Shown: positions 33,161-43,580 of the stretch, piece by piece | How the letters are laid out: every line of letters begins with the position of its first letter | Position numbering within the stretch: position 1 is the first letter of the stretch | Assembly (NCBI GenBank): GCA_045644325.1 | Contig: JAZRGT010000080.1 | Location: forward strand, 1 to 52,515 | Reading direction: 5' to 3' | DNA: 52,515 nt | Origin: CAG-390 sp045644325 | GTDB taxonomy: Bacteria; Bacillota; Clostridia; Oscillospirales; CAG-272 | Notes under the pieces: generated by a model | What the model saw: the letters and a program-made list of their open reading frames with translations, nothing else | Told to the model about the DNA's origin: nothing | The model's database searches: none | Program-made: the position numbers and the translations under genes

Positions 33161-36100
33161 ATGTATAAAGATTTCAACGAAAAACGTTTTGCTTTATCGT
33201 TAAGCCAATTGAATATTTTAAATCTGGAGCGAAAGTTCCCGGGAACGCCGATCAATAACATCAGCACGACCATCCGTATTACGGGCAGGTTGGATTTCCC
33301 CACGCTTCAAAAGAGTATCGGTCTCGTTCTGGAGAACGATGCTTCCTTGAGAACACGGCTCGTAGAGGAAAACGGCGAGGTTATGCAATATCACGCCCGC
33401 TACGAAAAGGAGACCTTCCCGGTTTATGATTTTACAAACACCAGCAAAGACGGTGTTGAAAACTGGGAAAAAGCCGTAACGGGTGAGCTCATTCCTTTGT
33501 TCGGCGGTCCGCTTTATCATTTTGAGCTTTTCAGGGATACTGAAAACAGCGGCGGCGTGCTTGTCAAGCTGCATCATATCATCGCGGACGGCTGGACGCA
33601 GATCATGCTCTGCAACAAGATCGGTCGCACCTATATGGAGCTGCTCGACGGACATCCCTGCGATCTTTCCCACGCGCCTGATTATGAATTGCATGTGCAG
33701 GAGGAGCAGGATTATCTTGCCTCCAAGGCGTACTCAAAGGACGAACGCTATTGGAAAGATATTGCATCCTGCATTGAAGAGCCTTCCGTGTTGAAATCGG
33801 TGAACAGCGCGGCTGTCAGCCCCGTCGGAAGGCGCAAGAGCTATGAGCTTCCCCAGATACTGAACCACGCGATCTATACTTATTGTATGGAAAAGCGTGT
33901 TGCTCCCTTTGCCGTTATCTATATGGCGCTTGCTATATACTTCAAGCGAAACGGCGGAACTGATAGATTTACTATCGGCGTACCGATCTTTAACAGAACG
34001 AATTTCCAGTTCAAGCAAAGCTCGGGTATGTTTGTTACCACTCTGCCGTTTTATAACGAGATCAACGACGAGTGGACTCTCAACGAATTCAATGACGTTT
34101 TGGCAGAGCGTTGGTACGAGATGCTTCGCCATCAGCGTTTCCCCTTTTCACAGATCTGCAATTTTGCGCCCAATAACGGAAGATTGTTCAATATCGCCCT
34201 GTCATATCAGGATTGCAAGATATTTGAAAGCCACGACGTTTCCGTTGAGATCAGCGGCCGTTGGCATTACTGCGGATATCAGGCTGAGCAGTTGACGATC
34301 CATCTCACCAATCTGAAGAGTCACCGTCAATATGCTATTGATTACGATTATCTCACTCAGTTTTTTGCTCAAGAGGAGATAGATATTCTCCATCACAATA
34401 TCTGTCACATTTTATCCGAGGCGCTCAGCGAGCCCGATAGACCTATGTATCGGTTGAACGTGCTGTCTTTGGAGGAAAAAGAAGAAATTCTCTATAAATT
34501 CAACCGGACCGATAAGTATCTTGAAGAGAGATCGGTATACGATGCTCTGACCTTCAATAACAGAAGATATCTCAACCGTGTTGCGCTTATACATAACGGC
34601 GAACGTATGACCTACGGCTCCTTGTTCAGATCGGGCACACAGTATGCATCCGCCCTTTTGTCTGCGGGAAACGGTAAGGACAAGCTCGCCGCCATTCTGC
34701 TCCCGCGCAGATTTGATCTGTTTGCAGCTCTCGTAGGAAGCCTTGAGGCGGGATACGGATATATGTTGCTCTCTGAAAGTCTGCCCACGGAGCGAATCAA
34801 GATCATTCTTTCCAAGAGCAAAGCTGACGTTCTTATCACGGATGAAAAGGGCAAGCTGCGCTTTTCCGATCTCGATATCCCCGTGATATCTAGCAGCTCG
34901 GTCGATCATTGGGATAACTATGCCCTGAAGCGGGAGCGCACCGCTGAGGCTGACGAATTGCCCGGAGACAGACTTGCTTACGTCGTATACACGTCGGGAA
35001 GCACCGGCGAGCCCAAGGGTGTTGAGATCACCCACAGAAACCTGCTTAACCTCGCGCAGGAAATGGAAGCCGTATACGGTCAGGGTGCGGTTTTATCGGT
35101 ATGTAACGTGGGATTTGATGCGTTTATGCTCGAAAGTATCGTTGCTCTTCTTAACGGAAAGACCATAGTTCTGCCCTCCGAAAGCGATCTTGATGACCCC
35201 GAGCGTCTTGCATCGCTGATGAACGGCTATGCGGTGGGATTCTTTTCTATCACTCCTTCCCGACTTTCCGCGCTTTTACAAAGCGCAGAATTCCGCAAGG
35301 TGATGTGGAGAATGGAAAGCATCGTCTGCGGAGGTGAGCATTTCCCTCCCGAGCTTCTTAAAAAGCTTAAGGCGTATACCAACGCCAAGATATACAATCA
35401 ATACGGTCCCTCTGAAACGACGGTGGCTGTCAGCATGAAGGAGCTTTCACGCACTGACAGGATCACGGTCGGTTCCCCTATGGGCAACTGTAAGCTATAC
35501 GTCCTTGACCGATGGATGAATCCTCTTCCCATCGGAGGAAGCGGACGTCTTTTCGTTGGCGGCAAGTGCGTCGGTCGCGGTTACCGCAATCTTCCCGAGC
35601 TTACGGAAAAAGTATTTTGCGATAATCCGTTTGTAAGCGACGATCGCCTTTACGATACCGGAGACCTGGCTTATTGGACCTCCGACGGAGAGGTTGTTCT
35701 TACCGGTCGCGCAGACCGACAGGTCAAGCTTCACGGATTACGAATCGAGCTGCAGGAGATATCCGCGTGTCTTGAATCGTATGCAGGAGTCTCTATGGCT
35801 CATGCAAAGATATGTCAGATCAACTCTAATTCTGTTATAGGTGCATATTATACGTCCCCTCAGCCGATCAATGAGGCGGACCTCCTTTCGCATGCCGCTA
35901 CTTATCTGCCGCAGTATATGATCCCTGCGTTTATTATGAGGGTATCCAAGATTTCGACCAACGCCAACGGCAAGGTTGATGACGGCGATCTTCCTCTGCC
36001 CGTTCAGGCAGAGGCTCCGAGCGGCACTCTGACCTCTACCGCAGAGACCGTTCTTGATATTTTCAAGAGCGTGCTTGGCAGCAACACTATCAACGCTTAC

Positions 36101-39100
36101 AGCGATTATTTCCTCAGTGGAGGTAATTCCCTGAACGCGCTGGCGTGTCTTATAGAAATCGAAGAACGGCTGGGCAAGAAGATCCGCGTTGCAGATCTTT
36201 ACGCTTACCGTTCTGCCGCGCGTCTCGCGCAAATAATCGACGGAGTTTCTGAAGAACCCGTCAAGCCTGCCTCTCCCGAGCTGAAAAAGGCATTCCTGCT
36301 TGAAGAATATCCCTTGACCTCTATCCAGCAGGGCATCTACGTTCAGTCTGTTCTCGATCCCACCGGACTTTCCTATAATATGCCCGGTATGTTTATTCTC
36401 GAGGAAGAGCCCGACGTAGAAAGACTTAACGGTGCGTTCCTCAAGATGATCCACGACGATCCTATCTTTAGAACCGCCTTTGTTCAAGGATCGAATGGAA
36501 TTCGTGCGAAAATTCGCGATTCTGTGGAATTTTCCGTTGAGAATATTTGTGCTGACAGCGCGGAGGATGCCATCAAGGCTTTCGTAAAGCCCTTCGATCT
36601 TACCAAAGCTCCGCTCCTTCGCGTCGCGCTGTGGAAATCCGCAGAAGGACAGCATTATCTCTTTATGGATAGCCATCACATTATCGGTGACGGTATCAGC
36701 ACCTCTGTCATACTTCAGCGTCTGAGCCGCGCATACGCAGGAGAGGATCTCCATACCGGATGGAGCTTCTACGACTACGTTCACACCGCAGAAGAGCAAA
36801 AAAAGGATAATACCGCAGAGCTTGAATACTGGAGAACACAGCTTCAGGATCTTCCCGCTCCGCTGACTCTGCCCTCGGATTTCCCGCGCTCTCAGAAATT
36901 TGACTATAAGGGCAAGGATTTTGAGTTTTCTCTCTCTCAGGCTGACAGTATAGAGATGACAAGATTTTGCCGCGAGCAGGGCTATTCGGAATTTGCCCTG
37001 TGTCTGGCGGCATACGCTCTCTTGCTTTCCTCTCTCAGCGGCAGTCGTGATATTATTATCGGAACGCCCGTTGCGGGACGCAACCATGCGCAAAGCAACG
37101 AGATTTGCGGTCCCTTTATCAACACCCTCCCTGTTCGCTTGAAGTGCCCCTCCGACATTACCGTCAATCAGTGGCTTGAGCATGTTCAGGAGCAGATAGT
37201 TGGTATGCTGGATCATCAGCAGATCGGTCTTGAGGATATTATTTCCGCTCTCGATCTTCCTCGCGGGGAAATGAATGCGCTCTATCGCGTAATGCTTACT
37301 CAAAGTCCTGTGGACGAGAGCCGTTTCACGCTTGGCGATAAGTCAATGACCTTCAAGGGAATTTCCACGGGAACGGTTAAGATGGATATGGTAGTCGAGC
37401 TTGCTCAAAAGACTACGGGATATGCTCTTCGTTTTTCCTACGCATCGTCTCTCTTCGAGGCGGAAACCGTTGCTTTTTACGGAAGATGTATGGAAAAGGC
37501 AATAAAGGAATTGATGCAAAATCCGGAGCGTCCCTTGAGTGCCGTTTCTCTGCTTTCGCTCAGCGATAGAGAAAGGTACGTTGATATCCCCAATTACCGC
37601 GTTACACCCTTTATCAACAGACCGATTCATCATATATTAAAAAGCAGAGCGTTCTCTACTCCCGATGATACCGCTATCATTTACCATAATGAACGTATCA
37701 CCTTTAATCAGCTTGAAAAACGTGCTGCGGCAATAGCACAATTCCTTGAGGACAAGGGTGTGGAGCCCGGCGCGTGCGTGGGTCTTTGTCTGAAGAGAAC
37801 ACCTGATATGATCGCCGCAATGTACGGTATCCTGAAGGCGGGATGCGCGTATATGTTTATGCTTGATAGCTTCCCCGCGGCAAGAATGCAATATATGCTT
37901 CAAATTTCCTCCGCCTCCATCTTATTGTTTGATGAGATCCCGTCTGTCGTTTCGGAGGATCTCGCGCCTTGCCAGGCGTTCAAGCTTCCCGATGGAGTGA
38001 AGGACGGATATATTGATCGCCCCATAAATGACGATGGCTTGACAAACATCCTTTTCACCTCCGGTTCAACCGGACAGCCTAAGGGAGTTATGCTTCGTCA
38101 CCGCTCCGTATCCAATCTGTTTTCACAGATGAGAACGTTGCTTGAACCCATCGAAGGCAACGTTCTTTGCTCGACCAATTCGGTATTCGATTGCTTTATC
38201 GTAGAAACGATCATTGCGCTTGCGTTGGGCAGAACCGTAGTGCTTGCAGATGAGGAAGAAATGATGCTTCCCTGGAAGCTGGCGCAATTGATCGAAACAC
38301 ACAAAACGGGCGTTTTTGAGATGACACCCACAAGACTTCAGATGTGTCTTGGAAACGAGGCGTTTTGTGCTGCCGCCAAGTACATTAATATCGTACTTTT
38401 GGGCGGAGAAGTGGTTACCACCACTCTCAGGGATAAGTTCTATCAGTACAGCAACGGTAAGCTGATGAATATGTACGGCCCCACCGAGGCGTGCGTGTTC
38501 ACCACTATGGAATATTTAGAGCCCGACGGTCACATTACCATTGGCAGCCCACTCCAGAATACTCGCGCGTACGTGCTGGATGAAAATCTTCGCCCCGTAT
38601 TGCCCACCGCTCAGGGTGAGATGTATATAGCGGGCGAATGTATATCGGCGGGCTACGTCGGCCGCCCGGATATTACCGCAGCTTCCTTTGTTGAGGACGT
38701 ATATTTCCCCGGTCAAAGAATGTACCGCAGCGGCGATCTGGTTCGTATGCGCCTCGACGGACGCTTTGATTATATCGGACGCAAGGATCAGCAGGTGAAG
38801 CTGAACGGTCAGCGAGTCGAGCTCGGTGAGATCACACACGCTATCGAAAAGACCGGACTTGTAAAACAAGCCGCAACGGTAGCCATTGGAACGGACGGTA
38901 CCTCTACCCAACTTCACGCTTTCTTCGTTCCCGAGCAGGAAGAAACGGATTGCAACGCGATCCGCTCGGCAATAAGCACTCAGCTTCCCCCCTATATGAT
39001 ACCGTCTGCCTGGACCAAGCTGCAGGAAATGCCTTTGACTGCAACGAACAAGGTCGATATGCAAACGCTCAAAAAAATAGCGGCGGGACAGGCTGACCCC

Positions 39101-40480
39101 GACTTTGCGGTACCCAAAGTGGAGGAACGTACTGTCGAAACAGCTGAGGAAGCGGTCGCTCACGAGTCTGTTTCCCCCGTTACTCGTCCCGATGCGGCGT
39201 ACGTGCTTTCGGCTTGGAATAAAGTTCTCAGTACACCCGCAACGGATGCACAAGAGTCCTTCTTCAAGCAGGGCGGCACCTCTATGGCTGCCTTGAGCGT
39301 ACTTAGCCACTACTACAACGACGGCTTTGAGCTGTCATTGTCCGAGTTTTATGAAAATCCCACCGCCAATGATCAGGCGAAGATGCTTTGTTCCAAATAT
39401 GACGTTGCTCCGCAGAAAGCTACCGTATTGATCACCGGTGCCACCGGTTATTTCGGAATACATCTGCTGAACGAGTTGATCACGCAGGAAAAAGCAAACG
39501 TAATTTGCCTTGTTCGCGATCCGAGTGCTTCACGCCTGGAGCAGTATCTTGAGTGGTACTTCGGCAAGGAGGCGGCGGCTCGGATGATAGCCTCCGTCAG
39601 CATCGTTAAGGGTGATATTACCGCACCGATGCTTGGACTTTCGGAGGAAGAGTACGCCACTTTGGCGGCTTCGGTCAGCGAGATCTACCATTGCGCGGCA
39701 AACGTAAGCCATTATTCCGCTGATCACGAATCGTATCTGAAAACGAACGTTACCGGAACGCAAAACGTGATCGCTTTGGCAAAATGCGCCGATGCATCTC
39801 TGTATCATATTTCCACCTGCAGTGTCAGCGGGGATATGATGAAGGACGGAAGCAAAAATCGCGTATTTACCGAGGATGACTATGATATAGGTCAGATCTG
39901 GGAAGACAATATTTACGTCAAGAGCAAATTCCTTGCCGAGGGACTTGTTTTTGATGCGATCAAAAACGGACTTCGCGCCAAGATCTTCAGACTCGGAAGA
40001 TTGGTGGGAAGAGCTTCTGACGGTCAGTTCCAGATCAATCCCGAGACAAATGCCTTCTATCTGACTCTTAAGGGCTTGATTCAAATGGGCGTGCTACCCG
40101 AAAAAGAAGCGGCAACGCTTATTGAGGTAACGCCCGTTGACGTCAGTGCCAAGGAAGTGCTTCTGCTCAAAAACGCGGAACGCACGGTATTCCACATTAT
40201 GAATCCCGATCCTCCCACTTTGAAGGATCTGATCAGAGCGATCGTTCCCGATTTTCAAATTGTGGATGACGTCCGTTTCAACGCCGTCTTCAGAGAAAGA
40301 CTCATATCCTTGGATATGGAGCTGTTGCCGATCGTTATGCACAATTGGCAAATGCTGACCGCCGAGGATAGCATGATCACCGTAACGAATCTTATCACTA
40401 CTGACGAACTGTCAAAAATGAACTTCGTTATGCCGGACGTCAAGCCCGAGGTTCTTCTCAAAAATTTCTTCATTAAATAA
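33161..40480 (+). CDS. Two-module NRPS with terminal reductase (C-A-T-C-A-T-R)
   Basis: 2439 residues. Condensation 1 (about 1-430) has HHIIADGW at His138. Adenylation 1 (about 445-965) has YTSGSTGEPKG near 608. Carrier 1 has GGNSL near 987. Condensation 2 has HHIIGDG near 1171. Adenylation 2 (about 1500-2000) has FTSGSTGQPKG near 1632. Carrier 2 has GGTSM near 2037. The terminal reductase starts at TGATGYFG near 2091, with YVKSK (Tyr2252, Lys2256) as active site. The N-terminal C domain fits a starter type that takes an acyl chain. The R domain would free the dipeptide as an aldehyde using NAD(P)H. There is no epimerase domain, so both residues should be L. The start at 33161 follows AAAAGGA. 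Specificity is unknown. The rest of the cluster supplies ligase, carrier and activating transferase. Confidence 0.93.
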   Translation: MYKDFNEKRFALSLSQLNILNLERKFPGTPINNISTTIRITGRLDFPTLQKSIGLVLENDASLRTRLVEENGEVMQYHARYEKETFPVYDFTNTSKDGVENWEKAVTGELIPLFGGPLYHFELFRDTENSGGVLVKLHHIIADGWTQIMLCNKIGRTYMELLDGHPCDLSHAPDYELHVQEEQDYLASKAYSKDERYWKDIASCIEEPSVLKSVNSAAVSPVGRRKSYELPQILNHAIYTYCMEKRVAPFAVIYMALAIYFKRNGGTDRFTIGVPIFNRTNFQFKQSSGMFVTTLPFYNEINDEWTLNEFNDVLAERWYEMLRHQRFPFSQICNFAPNNGRLFNIALSYQDCKIFESHDVSVEISGRWHYCGYQAEQLTIHLTNLKSHRQYAIDYDYLTQFFAQEEIDILHHNICHILSEALSEPDRPMYRLNVLSLEEKEEILYKFNRTDKYLEERSVYDALTFNNRRYLNRVALIHNGERMTYGSLFRSGTQYASALLSAGNGKDKLAAILLPRRFDLFAALVGSLEAGYGYMLLSESLPTERIKIILSKSKADVLITDEKGKLRFSDLDIPVISSSSVDHWDNYALKRERTAEADELPGDRLAYVVYTSGSTGEPKGVEITHRNLLNLAQEMEAVYGQGAVLSVCNVGFDAFMLESIVALLNGKTIVLPSESDLDDPERLASLMNGYAVGFFSITPSRLSALLQSAEFRKVMWRMESIVCGGEHFPPELLKKLKAYTNAKIYNQYGPSETTVAVSMKELSRTDRITVGSPMGNCKLYVLDRWMNPLPIGGSGRLFVGGKCVGRGYRNLPELTEKVFCDNPFVSDDRLYDTGDLAYWTSDGEVVLTGRADRQVKLHGLRIELQEISACLESYAGVSMAHAKICQINSNSVIGAYYTSPQPINEADLLSHAATYLPQYMIPAFIMRVSKISTNANGKVDDGDLPLPVQAEAPSGTLTSTAETVLDIFKSVLGSNTINAYSDYFLSGGNSLNALACLIEIEERLGKKIRVADLYAYRSAARLAQIIDGVSEEPVKPASPELKKAFLLEEYPLTSIQQGIYVQSVLDPTGLSYNMPGMFILEEEPDVERLNGAFLKMIHDDPIFRTAFVQGSNGIRAKIRDSVEFSVENICADSAEDAIKAFVKPFDLTKAPLLRVALWKSAEGQHYLFMDSHHIIGDGISTSVILQRLSRAYAGEDLHTGWSFYDYVHTAEEQKKDNTAELEYWRTQLQDLPAPLTLPSDFPRSQKFDYKGKDFEFSLSQADSIEMTRFCREQGYSEFALCLAAYALLLSSLSGSRDIIIGTPVAGRNHAQSNEICGPFINTLPVRLKCPSDITVNQWLEHVQEQIVGMLDHQQIGLEDIISALDLPRGEMNALYRVMLTQSPVDESRFTLGDKSMTFKGISTGTVKMDMVVELAQKTTGYALRFSYASSLFEAETVAFYGRCMEKAIKELMQNPERPLSAVSLLSLSDRERYVDIPNYRVTPFINRPIHHILKSRAFSTPDDTAIIYHNERITFNQLEKRAAAIAQFLEDKGVEPGACVGLCLKRTPDMIAAMYGILKAGCAYMFMLDSFPAARMQYMLQISSASILLFDEIPSVVSEDLAPCQAFKLPDGVKDGYIDRPINDDGLTNILFTSGSTGQPKGVMLRHRSVSNLFSQMRTLLEPIEGNVLCSTNSVFDCFIVETIIALALGRTVVLADEEEMMLPWKLAQLIETHKTGVFEMTPTRLQMCLGNEAFCAAAKYINIVLLGGEVVTTTLRDKFYQYSNGKLMNMYGPTEACVFTTMEYLEPDGHITIGSPLQNTRAYVLDENLRPVLPTAQGEMYIAGECISAGYVGRPDITAASFVEDVYFPGQRMYRSGDLVRMRLDGRFDYIGRKDQQVKLNGQRVELGEITHAIEKTGLVKQAATVAIGTDGTSTQLHAFFVPEQEETDCNAIRSAISTQLPPYMIPSAWTKLQEMPLTATNKVDMQTLKKIAAGQADPDFAVPKVEERTVETAEEAVAHESVSPVTRPDAAYVLSAWNKVLSTPATDAQESFFKQGGTSMAALSVLSHYYNDGFELSLSEFYENPTANDQAKMLCSKYDVAPQKATVLITGATGYFGIHLLNELITQEKANVICLVRDPSASRLEQYLEWYFGKEAAARMIASVSIVKGDITAPMLGLSEEEYATLAASVSEIYHCAANVSHYSADHESYLKTNVTGTQNVIALAKCADASLYHISTCSVSGDMMKDGSKNRVFTEDDYDIGQIWEDNIYVKSKFLAEGLVFDAIKNGLRAKIFRLGRLVGRASDGQFQINPETNAFYLTLKGLIQMGVLPEKEAATLIEVTPVDVSAKEVLLLKNAERTVFHIMNPDPPTLKDLIRAIVPDFQIVDDVRFNAVFRERLISLDMELLPIVMHNWQMLTAEDSMITVTNLITTDELSKMNFVMPDVKPEVLLKNFFIK

Positions 40481-40537
40481 AATAATTGTATTCAATCCTG
40501 TAACAATGTCCGCTTACGGCTTAAAGGAGGATAACAG

Positions 40538-42400
40538 ATGGTATCACAAACTTCTGTAATAATCTTTACTGTTGCGTTAATTATTTTAGTTGCCTTCTTT
40601 ATATGGAGCAAGTTTACGCGCAAAAAAAGACAATTGTTGAACAACCTGTACTTGATGCTGGCGGTTGCATATGCCACCTGGATAATCCCGCTCATCATCA
40701 TGCACTTCGTTTCAATGGATAACCGGCAGCTGCTGTATATTCTTGACTGTGCAATGCAACCCGGCGGCGCATTGTGCGCACCGCTCTATCTTTCTATTGC
40801 GCTGACCTTCATATCGGGGCAAGAGAAGCTGCCGCGATGGCTCAAGATGTCCTTCTTCTTCCCCGTGGCTACAATCTTTGTTTCCTGGACTAATCCTCTG
40901 CATCACCTATACTATAAGACCTTCTCGGTTGTAAAAAGCGAGATCGTTTTTGGTCCGTATATATTTGTAAGCGGACTTTGTAACTATATCTTCCTGATCG
41001 TTGCAATAGTTTATATGATCCGTTTTGCGGTGATGAACAAATCCAATCTTTATTGGAAGCAGTGCTTGCTGTTCATCCTCAGCGGTTTGTGTCCTTTGAT
41101 AATAAATATGTATGCGACCTTCAGCGGACAAGATGTGCCTATCACCGCAACTCCCTTGAGCTTTATGGTCACCCTTATCCTCAACGGTATTGCAGTAACT
41201 CAGCTGCATATGCTTGATATCACGCCGATAGCTACTCAGCATATTTTGAATGCGATATCGGATAGTTATATAGTGCTCAGCGAGGAGGGATTAGTGCTCA
41301 AATACAACCAGAACTTTGATCAGCTGTTTGCCAAGGAGTACGGAATCGTAGAAAGCCAGCTTTTGTCTGACTGCTTCAAGCCCGATGACGCAACGCACAA
41401 GACCCCCATTTATAATATGATCGCGGCGGTAAATTCGAGCCGTGAAGCCAATACGCGCATCTCTTACGAGCAAGCCGTCACCCAGACACAGGACGATAAG
41501 ACGGTCAAGAAATATTTCGTTGTTGAGGTTTCTCCCTTGGAGCTGAACGGTCAGGTTTCAGGATTTGCCGTGCTCTTCAAGGATATCACCAGCCTTCGCG
41601 AAAGCATGCAGAGATTGCAGGAGAGCCAGGAGAGAATGATGGAGCAGGAGCGTTTCGCTTTCTTAGGTCAGATGATAGGCGGTCTTGCACACAACCTGAA
41701 AACTCCTATTATGAGTATTGCGGGAAGCATTTCCGAAGCGGAAGTGTTGGTAGATGAATGTGTCTCCAGCATGTCGGATGAAGACGTTACCGATGAGGAT
41801 TATCTCGAAATTTACGGCGAGATGCGTGAATGGTTCACGCGAGCCAGGGAAGCGACCGTGTATATGTCGGATATTATTACCGCTATCAAGGATCAAGCGA
41901 GACAGATCAGTGCTGATGAAAATATAAGCTTTACTATGAGTGAGGTTCTCAGGAGATGTACACTCCTTATGAGGCACGAGCTTATGAACAGCGGATGTAA
42001 GTTAACTCACGTGTACGACAATACCGAAGAAATCTCGCTGCAAGGTGACGTAAACAATCTGGTTCAGGTTATCGGAAACCTTCTCAGCAACGCAATCTAT
42101 GCGCAAAAGCAAATCGCTGCAGGTGAGATCGAGCTGGAGATCAACCACGATGATAAGCAGCTTTATATTAAGGTCAAGGACCGCGGCCCCGGCATCAGCG
42201 AAAAGGTTGCCAGCCAGCTCTTCAAAAATATGATAACCACCAAGGGTAGTATGGGTTCGGGACTTGGTCTCTTCATATCCAACACAGTTATCCGAGGAAA
42301 ATTCAAGGGCTCGATGTGGGGCGAAAACCGCGAGGGCGGAGGAAGCATTTTCGGTATTGCAATTCCGCTTGAAATCGTACAAATTCGTAAAAACCCCTAA
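40538..42400 (+). CDS. Histidine kinase with an N-terminal 7TM-like sensor
   Basis: 620 residues. About seven hydrophobic spans fill residues 1-225, resembling the histidine kinase N-terminal 7TM region. A PAS-like domain follows (IVLSEEGLVLKYNQNFDQLF). The kinase core has the H-box GGLAHNLKTP with His385, the N-box NLLSNAIYA, the G1-box DRGPGIS and the G2-box GSGLGLFIS. It autophosphorylates and passes phosphate to a response regulator, most likely the HD-GYP protein encoded next. A strong AAAGGAGG site precedes the ATG. The position between the NRPS gene and its accessory genes suggests a shared signal. Confidence 0.9.
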   Translation: MVSQTSVIIFTVALIILVAFFIWSKFTRKKRQLLNNLYLMLAVAYATWIIPLIIMHFVSMDNRQLLYILDCAMQPGGALCAPLYLSIALTFISGQEKLPRWLKMSFFFPVATIFVSWTNPLHHLYYKTFSVVKSEIVFGPYIFVSGLCNYIFLIVAIVYMIRFAVMNKSNLYWKQCLLFILSGLCPLIINMYATFSGQDVPITATPLSFMVTLILNGIAVTQLHMLDITPIATQHILNAISDSYIVLSEEGLVLKYNQNFDQLFAKEYGIVESQLLSDCFKPDDATHKTPIYNMIAAVNSSREANTRISYEQAVTQTQDDKTVKKYFVVEVSPLELNGQVSGFAVLFKDITSLRESMQRLQESQERMMEQERFAFLGQMIGGLAHNLKTPIMSIAGSISEAEVLVDECVSSMSDEDVTDEDYLEIYGEMREWFTRAREATVYMSDIITAIKDQARQISADENISFTMSEVLRRCTLLMRHELMNSGCKLTHVYDNTEEISLQGDVNNLVQVIGNLLSNAIYAQKQIAAGEIELEINHDDKQLYIKVKDRGPGISEKVASQLFKNMITTKGSMGSGLGLFISNTVIRGKFKGSMWGENREGGGSIFGIAIPLEIVQIRKNP

Positions 42401-42520
42401 ATTAATAATGATGGCTCTGAAGGATGATTTTCAGAAAGCCGTTTAGTTACTTCTATTTCACTTTTTCACAAGCCGCATGGCAGATGTATTACGGCTAATA
42501 TAGAAAGGAATAGTCATAAA

Positions 42521-43567
42521 ATGAGAAAAAATAAGCTTGCAACACCCGATAAGATCTCTTTACTTACCGTAGATGACGATCAGATTATTACTTTTACCAT
42601 AAAGAGTTATTTCGAAAGATCCGGCCGCTATGCCGTTGATATTGAGAATAATCCCGAAAAAGCAATAGAACGCATTCGCGATGGAAATTATGACATTCTT
42701 TTGCTTGACTATCTTATGCCGTCTATGTGTGGTGATAAAGTCGTAGAGGAGATCAGAAAATTCAACCCCGAGATCTTCATCATATTTTTGACAGGACACA
42801 AGGATATGGTCCCCCCCGTACAAACTATACGTCAGCTTGATATTCAGGGATATTTTGAAAAGGGACCGAGGTTTGACGAGCTGGAGCTCCTGGTGGAGTC
42901 TTGCGTTAAATCGATCAAACAGCTTCGAATGATCCGCAAGTATCAGGACGAGATTATGAACGCGTATATGCAGACCATCGAAACTCTGCGTAACGTAGTA
43001 GAAACACGTGACCATGAAACGCGCGGTCACTCAGAGCGAGTTTCCCTCCTTGCCGCATCAATTGCGCAGGAAATGGGACTGCCCGAGAAGGAGATCGAGC
43101 AGATCAGACTTGCGGGATTGTTCCACGATATCGGAAAGATCGGCGTACCTGACGCAATTCTGCTTAAAGATGGTCCGCTTTCACAAAACGAGTATGAGGA
43201 GATCAAGCGTCATCCCGCTGATGGCGAAAAGATCCTCAGCACTTGCTCGTCGTTTGACGCTATTTTGCCGATCATTCGTCACCATCACGAGCGCGTGGAC
43301 GGACGCGGTTATCCCGACGGTCTTTCGGGTGATCAGATCTGCCTCGGTGCAAAGATTACCTCTGTAGCGGATGCGTTTGATGCAATGGTATCAAACCGCA
43401 CCTATCGCCGAGGACTTAGCTTTGATATTGCTATGGAGAGAGTAGTTCAAGGAGTCAACAGTCAGTTCGACGAGCAGGCGGTAGCCGGACTTCACAAGCT
43501 GATCGACAGCCTCGGAAGAGAAGAGTTTGAAAGAAAATTTTGTTCACACGTTAATACTGTAGAATAA
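42521..43567 (+). CDS. Response regulator with HD-GYP cyclic di-GMP phosphodiesterase output
   Basis: 348 residues. A receiver domain (acidic pocket VDDDQ, phospho-acceptor Asp63 in LLLDYLMP, then LTGH and a late FEKG Lys) is joined by a helical linker to an HD-GYP domain: the HD pair is His202-Asp203 in FHDIGKIG and the GYP motif is in VDGRGYPDGL. This output hydrolyses cyclic di-GMP to GMP or pGpG. GAAAGGA precedes the ATG. Phosphorylation by the neighbouring kinase would then lower cyclic di-GMP made by the GGDEF enzyme at 32189, so the cluster carries both sides of the switch. The next gene starts 13 bases after the stop. Confidence 0.9.
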   Translation: MRKNKLATPDKISLLTVDDDQIITFTIKSYFERSGRYAVDIENNPEKAIERIRDGNYDILLLDYLMPSMCGDKVVEEIRKFNPEIFIIFLTGHKDMVPPVQTIRQLDIQGYFEKGPRFDELELLVESCVKSIKQLRMIRKYQDEIMNAYMQTIETLRNVVETRDHETRGHSERVSLLAASIAQEMGLPEKEIEQIRLAGLFHDIGKIGVPDAILLKDGPLSQNEYEEIKRHPADGEKILSTCSSFDAILPIIRHHHERVDGRGYPDGLSGDQICLGAKITSVADAFDAMVSNRTYRRGLSFDIAMERVVQGVNSQFDEQAVAGLHKLIDSLGREEFERKFCSHVNTVE

Positions 43568-43580
43568 GCGAGAGTAGGCT

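Noticed and set aside
35738..37303. A 521-codon minus-strand open frame inside the NRPS gene
   Set aside because: It lies fully inside the carrier, C2 and linker region of the synthetase, which shows correct motifs in the plus frame. No independent support was seen.
33161..40480. NRPS as a siderophore synthetase
   Set aside because: No iron transport, hydroxamate or salicylate genes are nearby, and the reductase ending with acyl-loading genes fits a peptide aldehyde better.
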